NCBI GenBank assembly: GCA_020847315.1
Contig: JADLCF010000299.1
Span: 1-52,149, forward strand
Direction: 5' to 3'
Length of the DNA: 52,149 bases
Origin: Bryobacterales bacterium
GTDB taxonomy: Bacteria; Acidobacteriota; Terriglobia; Bryobacterales; Bryobacteraceae
Below the pieces are notes generated by a model. That model ran no database searches. It was not told the origin of the DNA and saw nothing but the letters and a program-made list of their open reading frames with translations. The position numbers and the translations under genes are program-made. Below are positions 1 to 8,018 of this stretch, piece after piece. How positions within the stretch are numbered: position 1 is the stretch's first letter; every line of letters starts with the position of its first letter.

Positions 1-555
1 ACCGAACTCCGGCGAAACCGTTCCCTCGATTTCCCTCCTTGGCCCCCGTCTCGTACTACGCCCGAAGCGCCGTATCCACAGCGGCCGTTTCCGCCCAAAT
101 CCAAGCTCCCCGCTTCCAATAAACGAATCCGCATGAACCACTTACCGGCAACGCCCACGTCTCCCCAGCCCCAACCGGCCAAGCCTCTTGAGCGAAACGC
201 GCACGATCCCCCGGGATGGGCTTCCGCCACTTCGCCAACCCCAGCCGCCCGGCCCCTCGCAATCCCGCCTCCCGCCCCAAGGAGCGCCCAGCCAAGCGTC
301 GGCCTCCCCGGAACCCGAAGGCCACAGAAGCCACCGGTGCGTGCGGTAATTCTCGATGATTCTGTCCTTCGATTGCAGTGGAGAGCCCCAAGGGCGGCAT
401 GAGCCAGCGGGGTGCGCAAGCGCCCCGTCAAGCCGCCCGGAAGAACCAGCCTCGCGAGAGCGAGTCCATGGAGCACCTGCCCCGTTTGCAGGTGCGACTC
501 CGGCGCGGCCACGCCCGCTGCATCCTCGGTTGACGCCGATTGCCCGTTCGCCCTT

Positions 556-570
556 GGCTTCGTTTCGCAA
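556..570. repeat. Dispersed 15-base repeat, copy 1
   Basis: GGCTTCGTTTCGCAA occurs here and twice more, as an exact tandem pair, inside the MocR-type regulator gene (49906-49920 and 49924-49938). Three identical 15-mers in 52 kb are not expected by chance, so this looks like a copy of a small dispersed element. Origin and function are unknown. Confidence 0.6.
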
Positions 571-740
571 TACCGCGCCCTCGCCCTGTGAGAACACCGC
601 GCAGATCGCTACTTCCGGCCCAAACCGGACCCGAACAATTCGCCGGTCACCGCGAATGGCAACAAATGCAAATCCCTTCAACTCACTGGCATTGCGGGTC
701 TAATCCACCTACCCATCCATCCAGCCGCAGTGCGATGGTT

Positions 741-767
741 CGTTTCGGCGAACCCGAAACGTAGAAT
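741..767 (+). promoter_or_regulatory. Inverted repeat next to a -10-like box
   Basis: CGTTTCGG (741-748) and CCGAAACG (754-761) form a perfect 8-base inverted repeat with a 5-base spacer. A second, interleaved pair GGTTCG/CGAACC lies at 737-742 and 749-754. TAGAAT (762-767) follows directly and resembles a -10 element. An operator over a promoter is plausible, but no clear -35 box or downstream gene supports it. Confidence 0.35.
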
Positions 768-892
768 CAATCGTGCGGGAGAGCTCCGTGAACCGGCGGG
801 TCTTGCGATCCGTCGGACATGCACCTTCTCGCACGTGCTCTTTGACAGAAGAATCGATCCGCTGCCAAGGGCGAGATGGGGCTAGGCGCACT

Positions 893-933
893 GTCCGGTT
901 TTGTCCGGAAAAATCCGGAAAAACCGGACAAAA
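893..933. repeat. Phased CCGG array with nested inverted repeats
   Basis: CCGG occurs at 895, 905, 915 and 924, close to one DNA helical turn apart, separated by T or A runs. Two perfect 10-base inverted repeats overlap here: GTCCGGTTTT (893-902) with AAAACCGGAC (920-929), and TTTTGTCCGG (899-908) with CCGGACAAAA (924-933). It could be a cooperative protein-binding array or an RNA hairpin. Confidence 0.55.
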
Positions 934-1068
934 CTCAATCGCCAAATACGGAGATAATCCACGCAAATGCAATAGGTTGGAGCAAATCATTCAGCCGGGA
1001 ACGGGCGATGGATTTTTCACGTGGGCCTTCGAAAGGTTCGCACGCGGCAGGCCTCCGGGTCCGCGCGC

Positions 1069-2352
1069 TTAATGCGCGGCGCCGGCGGCGACGCCGAAGG
1101 TGTCCGGCAACATGCCGTCTATCTCATACTCCCAATCCCTGGTGGCAAGGATCTCCAGGGCGGGATTCGCGTCTACCTCGCCGCGCAGGGTTTCGCTGAG
1201 TTCCAGCACGTCGAGATGCATCGTATCGCGGATGCGCGCGATCTTCAGGGTCGCGGGTTCGAATACGCCACAGGAGAGGGCCAGTTTCTCAAGGCATTCC
1301 CGGTCCGTCGCGAAGTGGATGGGCGTCCGTATGGCGGTAATCGTGTTCGCCGTAATCGAGTTGATGTGGGTCGTGTTCCAATTCACGGACGCCAGCAGCC
1401 GATCCGTCACCATATCCGCGAGCCCGATGCCGACCGCATTGCCGTAACTCATATCGCTCAACTCGCGCGTGAAGACCCGGCGGATCAAAGGCAGATCCGG
1501 GAAGCAGTTCGATTCTCCCCATACGCTCCGGTTGATGACCTTGGTATCCATGCCGGCGCCCGAAATGTGCTTGCCCATCTCGTCCACGATCAGGATGTCG
1601 ATCTCTTTTACCGGAATTCGCGCCTTCCATTGGGATACCAGCGCGAGCAAGCGCTCTTCCTCCTGCTCCATCGTTGCGGCGGGCACGGCGGCCAGCTTTG
1701 CCGTCGCGTGGTTGGCATCTTCGAGAATCGCCAACCCGCCGATCACCTTGCCGCTCGCCAGAACCTGCCGGCCCACCGTCCGGATGACATGCTCCAGCCC
1801 GTAATGCCGGTAGGCTTCCGCGTGATAGATCTTCGCGCCCGCAAACTTGCCGAGGCCGATTGCCATCATCTTGAAGAGGCCGCTCTCAATCCCGCCGACA
1901 TAGTCGGTGTGCCACTTGATGCGGCCCGCCATCATGACGCCGTCGCTCTCGAATGCGAGACGGTCCATGAAGGCTTCAATGCCATCTCCGGTCTTGCCGA
2001 GGGAAACCACGTCCAACTGGCTGCGCACGGGACAGCCCATCGTGGCTTCGGTGATGCCGTAGTGCGCCAGGACGTCCGCCTGGCCTTTGGCGGTTGCGGC
2101 GCCGTGGCTCCCCATTGCGGGAAAGATAAAAGGGCGCCGCCCGGCCGACTTCCAGAAATCCACAATCGCTCTGGTAATGATGTTGATGTTGACGATGCCG
2201 CGGCTGCCCACCCCAATCGCCACGGTGCCCCCCGGCTTTACCTGGGAAACGAAATTCGATTGAGTGAGTTGCCGCTGGACTTCGGCCGGGATATCCGCGA
2301 TGGCGCGGTTCGGAAAATGCTGTTTCACCAGTAGGACGCGGGGGAATGACAT
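1069..2352 (-). CDS. LarA-like lactate racemase domain protein
   Basis: A 427-residue protein of the LarA (nickel-pincer lactate racemase, DUF2088) superfamily. The N-terminal half has a Gly-rich nucleotide-type motif and GSHG (His83). The family's catalytic and metal-binding pattern is visible: His148 in IKWHTDY, Lys161 in GLFKMM and His177 in IYHAEA. LarA enzymes racemise or epimerise 2-hydroxyacids using a nickel pyridinium-dithiocarboxylate cofactor made by LarB, LarC and LarE. None of those genes is in the window, so either they lie elsewhere or this member differs. No signal peptide is seen, so it is probably cytoplasmic. Start ATG at 2352 has only a weak ribosome binding site. Substrate cannot be assigned; general family call is firm. 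Confidence 0.85.
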   Translation of the reverse strand: MSFPRVLLVKQHFPNRAIADIPAEVQRQLTQSNFVSQVKPGGTVAIGVGSRGIVNINIITRAIVDFWKSAGRRPFIFPAMGSHGAATAKGQADVLAHYGITEATMGCPVRSQLDVVSLGKTGDGIEAFMDRLAFESDGVMMAGRIKWHTDYVGGIESGLFKMMAIGLGKFAGAKIYHAEAYRHYGLEHVIRTVGRQVLASGKVIGGLAILEDANHATAKLAAVPAATMEQEEERLLALVSQWKARIPVKEIDILIVDEMGKHISGAGMDTKVINRSVWGESNCFPDLPLIRRVFTRELSDMSYGNAVGIGLADMVTDRLLASVNWNTTHINSITANTITAIRTPIHFATDRECLEKLALSCGVFEPATLKIARIRDTMHLDVLELSETLRGEVDANPALEILATRDWEYEIDGMLPDTFGVAAGAAH

Positions 2353-2455
2353 AGGTCCACGATATCACCGGATTTCCCGCATGGGAACGATCGCCACAGC
2401 ACGGGCGATGGGTTGCTTGAGGAGGAGGGTTCGCTGGGAAGCAGACAAAAGCAGT

Positions 2456-3079
2456 CTAGATTTCCGCCCCGTTCCACTGCCGTTCCAGAATCTGGCTATA
2501 CTCGGCGGAGGCGTAAATCTCGAACGCAAAGGAGTTTGCCGCGATAGGCGTAAAGGGGCCTAGCTGCTGCCGGCAAGCGTAAAGGTAATCCGTAAAGCGG
2601 TGGTAATCCAGAAGGAAAGTGGCTGAAATGGCCTCGAACGCGGGCAGTTCCTGAAATACGGAGCGCAACCCGAGCGCGCGGACAAAAATATTGCGGTAAT
2701 CCACGACGCCCCAGGAAAGGAGCTTATTGCGAACGCCCGTTGGGGTGCTCTCGATGAGGTAGCTCGCGAAACTCTGCTGGCTGTAATTCTGGCCGAGGAG
2801 TTCCTGGTCATTCTCCACGAACTCTGCGCATTGCTGCAGCCAGCGTTCCAGATCCTTCCCCACAAAATAGAGCATGCGCAATTCGAGATAGCGGCTGCGG
2901 GCGACCTTAGCCACCAGTTCGTCGTCGGATTGCGTGTCGTGTGGAAGCAAACCGTGCAACATCAGGTTTGCGCGGGAGCCTTCGAGCATACTTTCCGGGG
3001 AGCTTTCGTCCGCGAGCGGATGCAGGATTAAAGGAGGGAGTTCGCGAGTTTTTGTTGCCGTGCGTTTCGTCGCTTGCAT
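2456..3079 (-). CDS. Conserved-looking hypothetical protein
   Basis: I do not recognise this 207-residue protein. It has no signal peptide or membrane segment. The first 25 residues are basic and polar; the rest looks alpha-helical, with many aromatic residues and the stretch RNKLLSWGVVDYRNIFVRAL. A cytoplasmic globular protein is likely. It reads as a real gene: amino acid use is balanced, the frame is uninterrupted, and it lies on the same strand as the flanking genes. Upstream on its coding strand is a 380-base gap that carries a gene remnant, so it probably has its own promoter. The start ATG (3079) lacks a strong Shine-Dalgarno sequence. Confidence 0.65.
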   Translation of the reverse strand: MQATKRTATKTRELPPLILHPLADESSPESMLEGSRANLMLHGLLPHDTQSDDELVAKVARSRYLELRMLYFVGKDLERWLQQCAEFVENDQELLGQNYSQQSFASYLIESTPTGVRNKLLSWGVVDYRNIFVRALGLRSVFQELPAFEAISATFLLDYHRFTDYLYACRQQLGPFTPIAANSFAFEIYASAEYSQILERQWNGAEI

Positions 3080-3210
3080 GCTCTGTTCTTATCGTCCGTC
3101 CGCGGCAAGCATTTACTGGCCCGCCATGAAGATCCGGCCCTTGAGCGGCAGCTAGACTACTAAGGCGCCCGGCTTCGGTAGATCTCCGGCCGCTGCATCC
3201 GGATTCAGAA

Positions 3211-3405
3211 TCAAGGTGGGGAGGCCCCGTCACTCAGGCGTGAGATCTCCAGATCGAATTCCACCGAGCCCGAAGCCAGCGTTCCCGCCGCGGGGATATG
3301 CCACTCTACCGTCCCGAACCGATTTTTCGTGCCGCTAACAAGGATATCCAAAGGATATTGGTTTTTGCCCCGGCTTTCAAGGCTCGCGCGGACTTTCCGG
3401 ATGGG
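3211..3405 (-). pseudogene. C-terminal remnant of a beta-rich protein gene
   Basis: The minus frame from 3405 to the TGA at 3211-3213 encodes 64 residues that look like genuine protein: alternating hydrophobic and charged positions, including YPLDILVSGTKNRFGTVEWH and GSVEFDLEISRL. It has no ATG, GTG or TTG start in a sensible position. Immediately upstream in frame are TAA, TAC and TAG from the palindrome TTAGTACTAA. The simplest reading is the 3' end of a gene whose 5' part was lost by deletion or recombination. Family not recognised. A short gene with a non-standard start is less likely. Confidence 0.5.
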
Positions 3406-3415
3406 TTAGTACTAA
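3406..3415. promoter_or_regulatory. TTAGTACTAA palindrome
   Basis: A perfect 10-base palindrome 44 bases downstream of the M28 peptidase stop and directly at the 5' edge of the gene remnant. The core TAGTACT recurs three times upstream of the gene at 6267 and, as far as I can see by eye, only in intergenic DNA. It is a candidate operator for an unidentified repressor. Confidence 0.4.
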
Positions 3416-3459
3416 GAGACTTTCGCCCCCATGTGGGGAGTGTATCCTTCGGTCGCTCG

Positions 3460-5073
3460 CTATTCCTGCTGAAGGGGATTGGACGGGGCAACGATTTCAC
3501 GCATGTTCCGCTCGATGACGGGATCTTTCCCAGGTACATACTCAATCTCGCCCGGCCGATCCGCCATGGATAAGAGCGTCTCGTAAGCTACATCTAACAT
3601 AGTGTGGGCGCCTGCCGGATTCAGCGTATCGGGAGTGTCCCGGGCGGTGTGGTACTCCTCGTGCAGGCCGGTAAAGAAGAGCAGTGAAGGCACCCCGGCA
3701 TCCAGAAATGTCCCATGGTCGCTCATGCTGTAGGGATATTCGGTGATACGCCGCATGGTGAGGCCCGCCGATTGGGCGGCCGATTCCACAGGAGCGCTAA
3801 GCGCAGGTACGCTCTCGAGACCGGCGATGAAAAGTTCGTTGTTGCGGAGGCGGCCCACCATATCGAAGTTGATCATGCCCACCAACCGCCCTGGAAGCTC
3901 CGCCGTACGCTGGAGCAAGGCCGCAGATCCAAAGAGACCGTGTTCTTCGCCCGCGAATGCGACGAACAGAACCCCGCGGCGTAGAGCGGGACCTTGGGCG
4001 ACTGTTCGGGCTAATTCGAGCATGGATGCCACGCCGGAGGCATTGTCGTCCGCGCCGGGGTGAAGCGTGCCCTTTGCCGCCGGATCCATGGCGAAGCGCT
4101 TGCCGAAGCCGATGTGGTCGTAATGGGCGCCGACGATGATGTATTCCTCCGTCTGGCCCGGTTTCCAGCCCAGCACATCGGCCCCTTCGGCGGCTTTCCC
4201 CTTGACTGTTACGCGCAGAGTTGCCCGATAGCCCGGTGGAAAGGCGAACGAATGCGGCTTGCCGTCACGGTCAATAGTGCGGACGAGAGATGCCAGTTCG
4301 AGCCCCTGCTCGGTAAAGAACGGAGCGATGGCCGGCACGCGGGCCATCAGCACGGGAATGGGTAGCTTGCCGGGACCGGCGGAGGGGGAGAAGGGCGGCA
4401 ACTCGTCGGCGGATTCCGTGGGAATCCGGTTTGAGACCAGCACCAGGCCGACGCCCCCCCGATCCGCCACCGCGCGCGCCTTGGCGATGAAACTGGCGTT
4501 GGGAGTGAAATCGCGCCCGCGGAAGCGGCTGTTCTCTTCCCGCTCCTGCGGTTCCCTGCGGAGAGCGATCACGATCTTGCCGCGAATATCGAGGCCCGCG
4601 AAATCGTCGTAGTCCCGTTCCGGGTCCGCGATGGCGTACCCGGCGAAGACGAGTTGCCGGTTTTCTAGGCCGGCATTTCCGGAGAAGGGCAGGGGCTGGT
4701 AGTCCTTCCTCAGTTGGAGATCGACCGACGAGGCCGGCCCGGCCAATCGGAAGACGTTGTGGCCGTCCGATTCGTCCATCTCGATATCCAAGCTAACGGG
4801 AAAGCGGACGCGCGCACCGAGAACCGGCGCGGGACGGAGGCCGATCTCGCGGAAGCGTTCCTCGACATACGAAGCCGCCTTGGCCGCGCCCCTGCTGCCC
4901 AAGGCCCGGCCTTCCAGAGCGGGGTCCGTCAGGTAGGCTACGTCTTTCCGCCATTGGTCCGTCGAGAACTCCACCGCGGCCAGGGAGACCTGAATGACCT
5001 GCGGAAGCAGCAATGCGGAGGCAAGGCAGACGAAGAGGCGCTTCGAAATTCGCGAGGACCGGTAGCCCGTCAC
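3460..5073 (-). CDS. Secreted M28-family zinc aminopeptidase with PA domain
   Basis: A 537-residue peptidase with an N-terminal hydrophobic export signal (about residues 12-33). A protease-associated (PA) domain follows at roughly 130-250 and the M28 catalytic domain at roughly 300-520. All five zinc ligands of the family are visible: His317 (GAHYDH), Asp342 (GADDNASG), Glu377 in AGEEHG, with Glu376 as the general base, Asp404 (NFDMVGR) and His475 (EEYHTARDT). It should remove N-terminal amino acids from peptides outside the cytoplasm, supplying amino acids. Its start overlaps the stop of the upstream DsbA-like gene by 4 bases (ATGA), so the two are translationally coupled. The oxidoreductase may help fold this or other secreted enzymes, although this peptidase itself has few Cys residues. 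Confidence 0.92.
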   Translation of the reverse strand: MTGYRSSRISKRLFVCLASALLLPQVIQVSLAAVEFSTDQWRKDVAYLTDPALEGRALGSRGAAKAASYVEERFREIGLRPAPVLGARVRFPVSLDIEMDESDGHNVFRLAGPASSVDLQLRKDYQPLPFSGNAGLENRQLVFAGYAIADPERDYDDFAGLDIRGKIVIALRREPQEREENSRFRGRDFTPNASFIAKARAVADRGGVGLVLVSNRIPTESADELPPFSPSAGPGKLPIPVLMARVPAIAPFFTEQGLELASLVRTIDRDGKPHSFAFPPGYRATLRVTVKGKAAEGADVLGWKPGQTEEYIIVGAHYDHIGFGKRFAMDPAAKGTLHPGADDNASGVASMLELARTVAQGPALRRGVLFVAFAGEEHGLFGSAALLQRTAELPGRLVGMINFDMVGRLRNNELFIAGLESVPALSAPVESAAQSAGLTMRRITEYPYSMSDHGTFLDAGVPSLLFFTGLHEEYHTARDTPDTLNPAGAHTMLDVAYETLLSMADRPGEIEYVPGKDPVIERNMREIVAPSNPLQQE

Positions 5074-6050
5074 TGCTTAAAGATGCCCGGCAGGGATACC
5101 GAGCAGCACTCCTCTTGTTTCTTCTTGGCGGCGGCCACGTAGTCGAGTTCCATGTCGATCACCTGCTTCAGCGCCTGCCACTCCAGTTTCCCGCCGATCT
5201 GCCGCCCGTTGATGAAGAGCGTTGGGGTGGAGGTTAAACCGAGATTCAGGGCATCCTGGAAGCTCGCGGTGACGGCTGCGTTCACGCTCGGATCCTGCTG
5301 GCAACGGCCCAACTGCAAGGCATCGAGCCCATTTTTCCCGGACCATTCGAGGAACTTACCGTTGAAGTTCATCGACGAGATGGCCGGCTGCTCATCGAAC
5401 ACCCAGTCGTGATAGGCCCAGAATTTTTCCACGCCTTGTGCAGCGACGCAGCGCCCGGCCACGGCGGCCTGCTGGGACCAGTCATGAATCTGTGTGAGCG
5501 GGAAATCCAGAAAGATTAGTCTGACTTTGCCGGGATAGGCACTAATGAGGTTGCTCCGCAGAATCTTCGCTTCCTCCCTGCAGAAACCGCACTGGAAGTC
5601 ACTAAACACAGCAACCGTCACGGCGGCATCGGCAGGACCGATATTGGGGCGCCCATCCAATTTCAGCCGCGCCTGTTCCGCGGCGAACGGGTAGCCGTCC
5701 ACGGGAAAGACGGTCTTCCCGAGGCGGTCGCCAGCCTGAGCGCGGATGAGATGCTTGCCATCGGGCGCGAGCAAATACATCTGTGTGATCGCGGTGTGCC
5801 CGGCACTCACTTTCACCGGAAGGTCGAAAAAGCCAGGGAGCAGCTTGGATGGAGTCGCCTTCTCGAACTGGACCGATACTTCCTTCGGCCACAGATTCAC
5901 ATAGCGGAGATAATCGGCCAGCTCCATCTGGTTGATCTCGGGCGGATGCGGAGAGACTGGCGGTTTCTTCTGGGCATTCAATGGAAGGAAGCCCATCACA
6001 GCCGCGGCAAGGCCGAGCATCACGATAGGTAGTAGACGGGGTCGAAGCAT
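5070..6050 (-). CDS. DsbA-like thiol:disulfide oxidoreductase
   Basis: A 326-residue exported protein with a signal sequence (about residues 1-26). A roughly 100-residue N-terminal region of unknown fold precedes a DsbA/thioredoxin-fold domain from about 135. The redox motif is CGFC (Cys154-Cys157) after VAVFSDFQ, and the cis-proline loop is TSTPTLFING. This layout matches the thioredoxin_4 group of periplasmic DsbA-like proteins, which oxidise or isomerise disulfides in exported proteins. Its extreme C-terminus carries an extra adjacent Cys pair (QEECCSVS), which is uncommon. It is first in a two-gene operon with the M28 peptidase. The start ATG at 6050 lacks an obvious Shine-Dalgarno sequence. 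The redox partner is not in the window. Confidence 0.88.
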   Translation of the reverse strand: MLRPRLLPIVMLGLAAAVMGFLPLNAQKKPPVSPHPPEINQMELADYLRYVNLWPKEVSVQFEKATPSKLLPGFFDLPVKVSAGHTAITQMYLLAPDGKHLIRAQAGDRLGKTVFPVDGYPFAAEQARLKLDGRPNIGPADAAVTVAVFSDFQCGFCREEAKILRSNLISAYPGKVRLIFLDFPLTQIHDWSQQAAVAGRCVAAQGVEKFWAYHDWVFDEQPAISSMNFNGKFLEWSGKNGLDALQLGRCQQDPSVNAAVTASFQDALNLGLTSTPTLFINGRQIGGKLEWQALKQVIDMELDYVAAAKKKQEECCSVSLPGIFKQ

Positions 6051-6172
6051 ATACAGAGCAAGGGACGGATACGGAAGAGACTCGTTACCCGACTCTTTCA
6101 GGATACTCCGTCCAGCGCGAGGCTTGGTTGGATCGGCTGTACCCTCACATTAGCGCTCTTTCATGGAAATCG

Positions 6173-6260
6173 TAGTACTGTCATGGGGTGATGGCGAATG
6201 AAAACTCGAAGTTCCACGGTAAGATTAGATGCATGGTGTAGTACTAGATGATTTAGTACT
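6173..6260 (+). promoter_or_regulatory. Three TAGTACT boxes upstream of the transferase operon
   Basis: TAGTACT occurs at 6173-6179, 6239-6245 (as the full palindrome TAGTACTA to 6246) and 6254-6260. The last two are 15 bases apart and sit just before the ATG at 6267. A TAAGAT box (6220-6225) could be a -10 element, placing two of the boxes at or after the transcription start, as for a repressor operator. The regulator is not identifiable; winged-helix repressors of the BlaI or PadR type would be candidates by inference only. Confidence 0.45.
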
Positions 6261-6266
6261 CTCAGT

Positions 6267-8018
6267 ATGTCTACCGGAAAAGAGACCTTCGCTCCTCCCG
6301 CAAGTCATCCCCCAAGGGGCTCTTCAGACCGTGCCGTGATGCGAACCGGGCTTCTTGTCTCCATCGCGACGGGTGTCTTTCAGTATCTGAACTCCTGGAT
6401 TCGGCTCGCGCTCATCCCGGGCGACGTCGAATATCACGTCCGCCAATTTGATTTTCAGCACGCGGTCCACGTGACGTTGCTAAACTCTCTGCTCGCCGCA
6501 CTTGTGCTCGCTGCGATGTGGGTCTTGGGGATGCGGTTGCGAAACTCGCGGATTGCGGAGACATTGCACTTCTTCGTGTTAGCGGTACTTGCAATCACGA
6601 TTTTCCGATCGATCCTCCTTGTGATTCCGGCCACGGGCAGCTTCGCCGTGGATTTCGGGAACTTCTGGGTGGATGCGCTCGCATGCGCGGTCGCGATCGC
6701 GGCACAGCGTCTGGTGAATTTCGGTCCGGCTGCGCTTGTGCAAGCGACGCGCATCGCAGCGCCGGTATCGGTGGCCTCAATCGCTATGCTGGCGGCCTTG
6801 ATTTTCCCGGTTCTCTTCTCGCTGGGGAGGGAGAGATCGCCTGCGGGCATGGATGCGCCCGCCAACGCGATGCTGGCATCCGGCAGGACGACTTCCGGCA
6901 GGGTTGAACATGTCCCCCGCATTCTCTGGGTGATTTTTGACGAATTTGATGCGTCGGTCGCGTTTGAGAACCGACCGGCCTCGATGAAACTGCCACACAT
7001 CGACCGGTTTCGCCGGGAGGCCGTGAGTTTCCGTCACGCGGTCTCGCCGAGCGCGCACACAGTGACCGCCATTCCTTCTCTGCTGACAGGAATTTCTTTT
7101 AGCGGAGTCGCTCGCAAGCGGGAATCCGACCTCGTTCTGACCGTCACAGCAGGGGGTAAGGAATATTCATTTCGAGAGACCCCCAACGTCATCGACTGGG
7201 CAAATGCCGCCGGAGTTCCCGTGACCATTGTCGGATGGACGCATCCATACTGCCGCATCTTTGGCTCGAAGCTGGCGCAATGCGCGTGGTTTGAGAACCC
7301 TTATATGAGCAGGGCTCAAACTTGGGCGACTACATTGCAGTCCCTCAGTTGGCCGAAGGGGGTGGCCGCCCAGATGTGGCAGGAAGCGCGGGGCGCAACT
7401 GCGGATCCTTGCGATCAAACGGGCCTCCGAAACCTCACGGCGATGGAGTATGAGGGCATCCGGAGCACGTTGCGAAGCATTGTGGCGAATCAACGGGCCA
7501 AAGTTCGGGAGTTTTTGCGATCCGGCGTTGGTGGGCTGCAAATCCTGCATCTCGCGACACCCCATCCGCCGGGGAACGGCTTTTCGCCGGCATCCGCGAC
7601 AAGCCGAAACGGAGAGGGCGACACCTCCTTCGTGGCGAACTATTCGATTGCGGATTCCATATTCGGCGAGATTCGGGCCATCCTCGAAGAGCGAGGGGAG
7701 TGGGATTCCACTTTGGTCATCCTTACGTCGGATCACGGGTTGCGTTCCTTTTGGGAGGAAATTGGATGTATGTCCAACGAAGACCGCCAGATGCTCGCGC
7801 ACCGGAATGAACTGAGCGTGCCTCTCATGCTGAAATGGCCGGGCGGCGGGTCGGCGGCATCCGTCGAGGAGCCCGTTTCCACACTGATCCTTGCGCCGTT
7901 GGTACATGCCTATCTTCGGCGCGAAATTAGAACCCATGGCGAGTTCAACGCCTATTTGGAGCAAGAGATGCTGAGGCAAGCCGAGACTCAACTCGCCGAA
8001 CGGAGGCTTTCCCGATGA
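6267..8018 (+). CDS. Membrane alkaline-phosphatase-superfamily transferase/hydrolase
   Basis: A 583-residue protein with about five membrane segments between residues 27 and 187, then a soluble domain of the sulfatase/alkaline phosphatase fold. Metal-site motifs are clear: Asp225-Glu226-x-Asp228 (VIFDEFD), His433 (ATPHPP) and Asp489-His490-Gly491 (TSDHG). The nucleophile region is SAHTVTAIPSLLTG, with Thr265 or Thr267, and no Cys/Ser-x-Pro-x-Arg sulfatase signature. This resembles phosphoglycerol or phosphoethanolamine transferases such as LtaS and EptA rather than a true sulfatase. It is likely to transfer or hydrolyse a phospho-group on an envelope glycan or lipid. The downstream gene overlaps by 4 bases. 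No Shine-Dalgarno precedes the ATG; a later ATG at 6339 is possible but no better. Confidence 0.8.
   Translation: MSTGKETFAPPASHPPRGSSDRAVMRTGLLVSIATGVFQYLNSWIRLALIPGDVEYHVRQFDFQHAVHVTLLNSLLAALVLAAMWVLGMRLRNSRIAETLHFFVLAVLAITIFRSILLVIPATGSFAVDFGNFWVDALACAVAIAAQRLVNFGPAALVQATRIAAPVSVASIAMLAALIFPVLFSLGRERSPAGMDAPANAMLASGRTTSGRVEHVPRILWVIFDEFDASVAFENRPASMKLPHIDRFRREAVSFRHAVSPSAHTVTAIPSLLTGISFSGVARKRESDLVLTVTAGGKEYSFRETPNVIDWANAAGVPVTIVGWTHPYCRIFGSKLAQCAWFENPYMSRAQTWATTLQSLSWPKGVAAQMWQEARGATADPCDQTGLRNLTAMEYEGIRSTLRSIVANQRAKVREFLRSGVGGLQILHLATPHPPGNGFSPASATSRNGEGDTSFVANYSIADSIFGEIRAILEERGEWDSTLVILTSDHGLRSFWEEIGCMSNEDRQMLAHRNELSVPLMLKWPGGGSAASVEEPVSTLILAPLVHAYLRREIRTHGEFNAYLEQEMLRQAETQLAERRLSR

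Larger units (their letters stand above)
1..1068. other. Gene-poor region with repeats, no supported CDS
   Basis: I see no convincing gene here. One plus frame stays open from base 1 to 402, but its product is a low-complexity Pro/Ala/Arg string with no recognisable domain, as expected of G+C-rich non-coding DNA. A minus frame at 142-681 is equally unconvincing. The stretch holds a 15-base dispersed repeat copy (556-570), an inverted repeat touching a TAGAAT box (741-767) and a helically phased CCGG array (893-933). The far end overlaps a CCGCGC/GCGCGG stem (1061-1079) around the stop codon of the LarA-like gene. Confidence 0.6.
3080..3459. other. 380-base intergenic gap with remnant and palindrome
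   Basis: This gap lies between two minus-strand genes. It holds the start-less coding remnant at 3211-3405 and the 10-base palindrome TTAGTACTAA at 3406-3415. The remaining 130 bases next to the 207-residue gene presumably carry its promoter, but I see no clear -35/-10 pair. Confidence 0.6.

Noticed and set aside
1-402. Open frame from the window edge that could be the end of a larger gene
   Set aside because: The product is an extremely Pro/Ala/Arg-rich string with no hydrophobic core or known motif, and opposite frames are equally open.
1021-2334. Open plus-strand frame of 437 codons opposite the LarA-like gene
   Set aside because: Antisense shadow; the product is His/Arg-rich without any family pattern, while the minus strand encodes a clear LarA fold.
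6267-8018. Assignment as a true sulfatase
   Set aside because: The Cys/Ser-x-Pro-x-Arg formylglycine signature is missing; a Thr nucleophile region and membrane helices fit a phospho-group transferase better.
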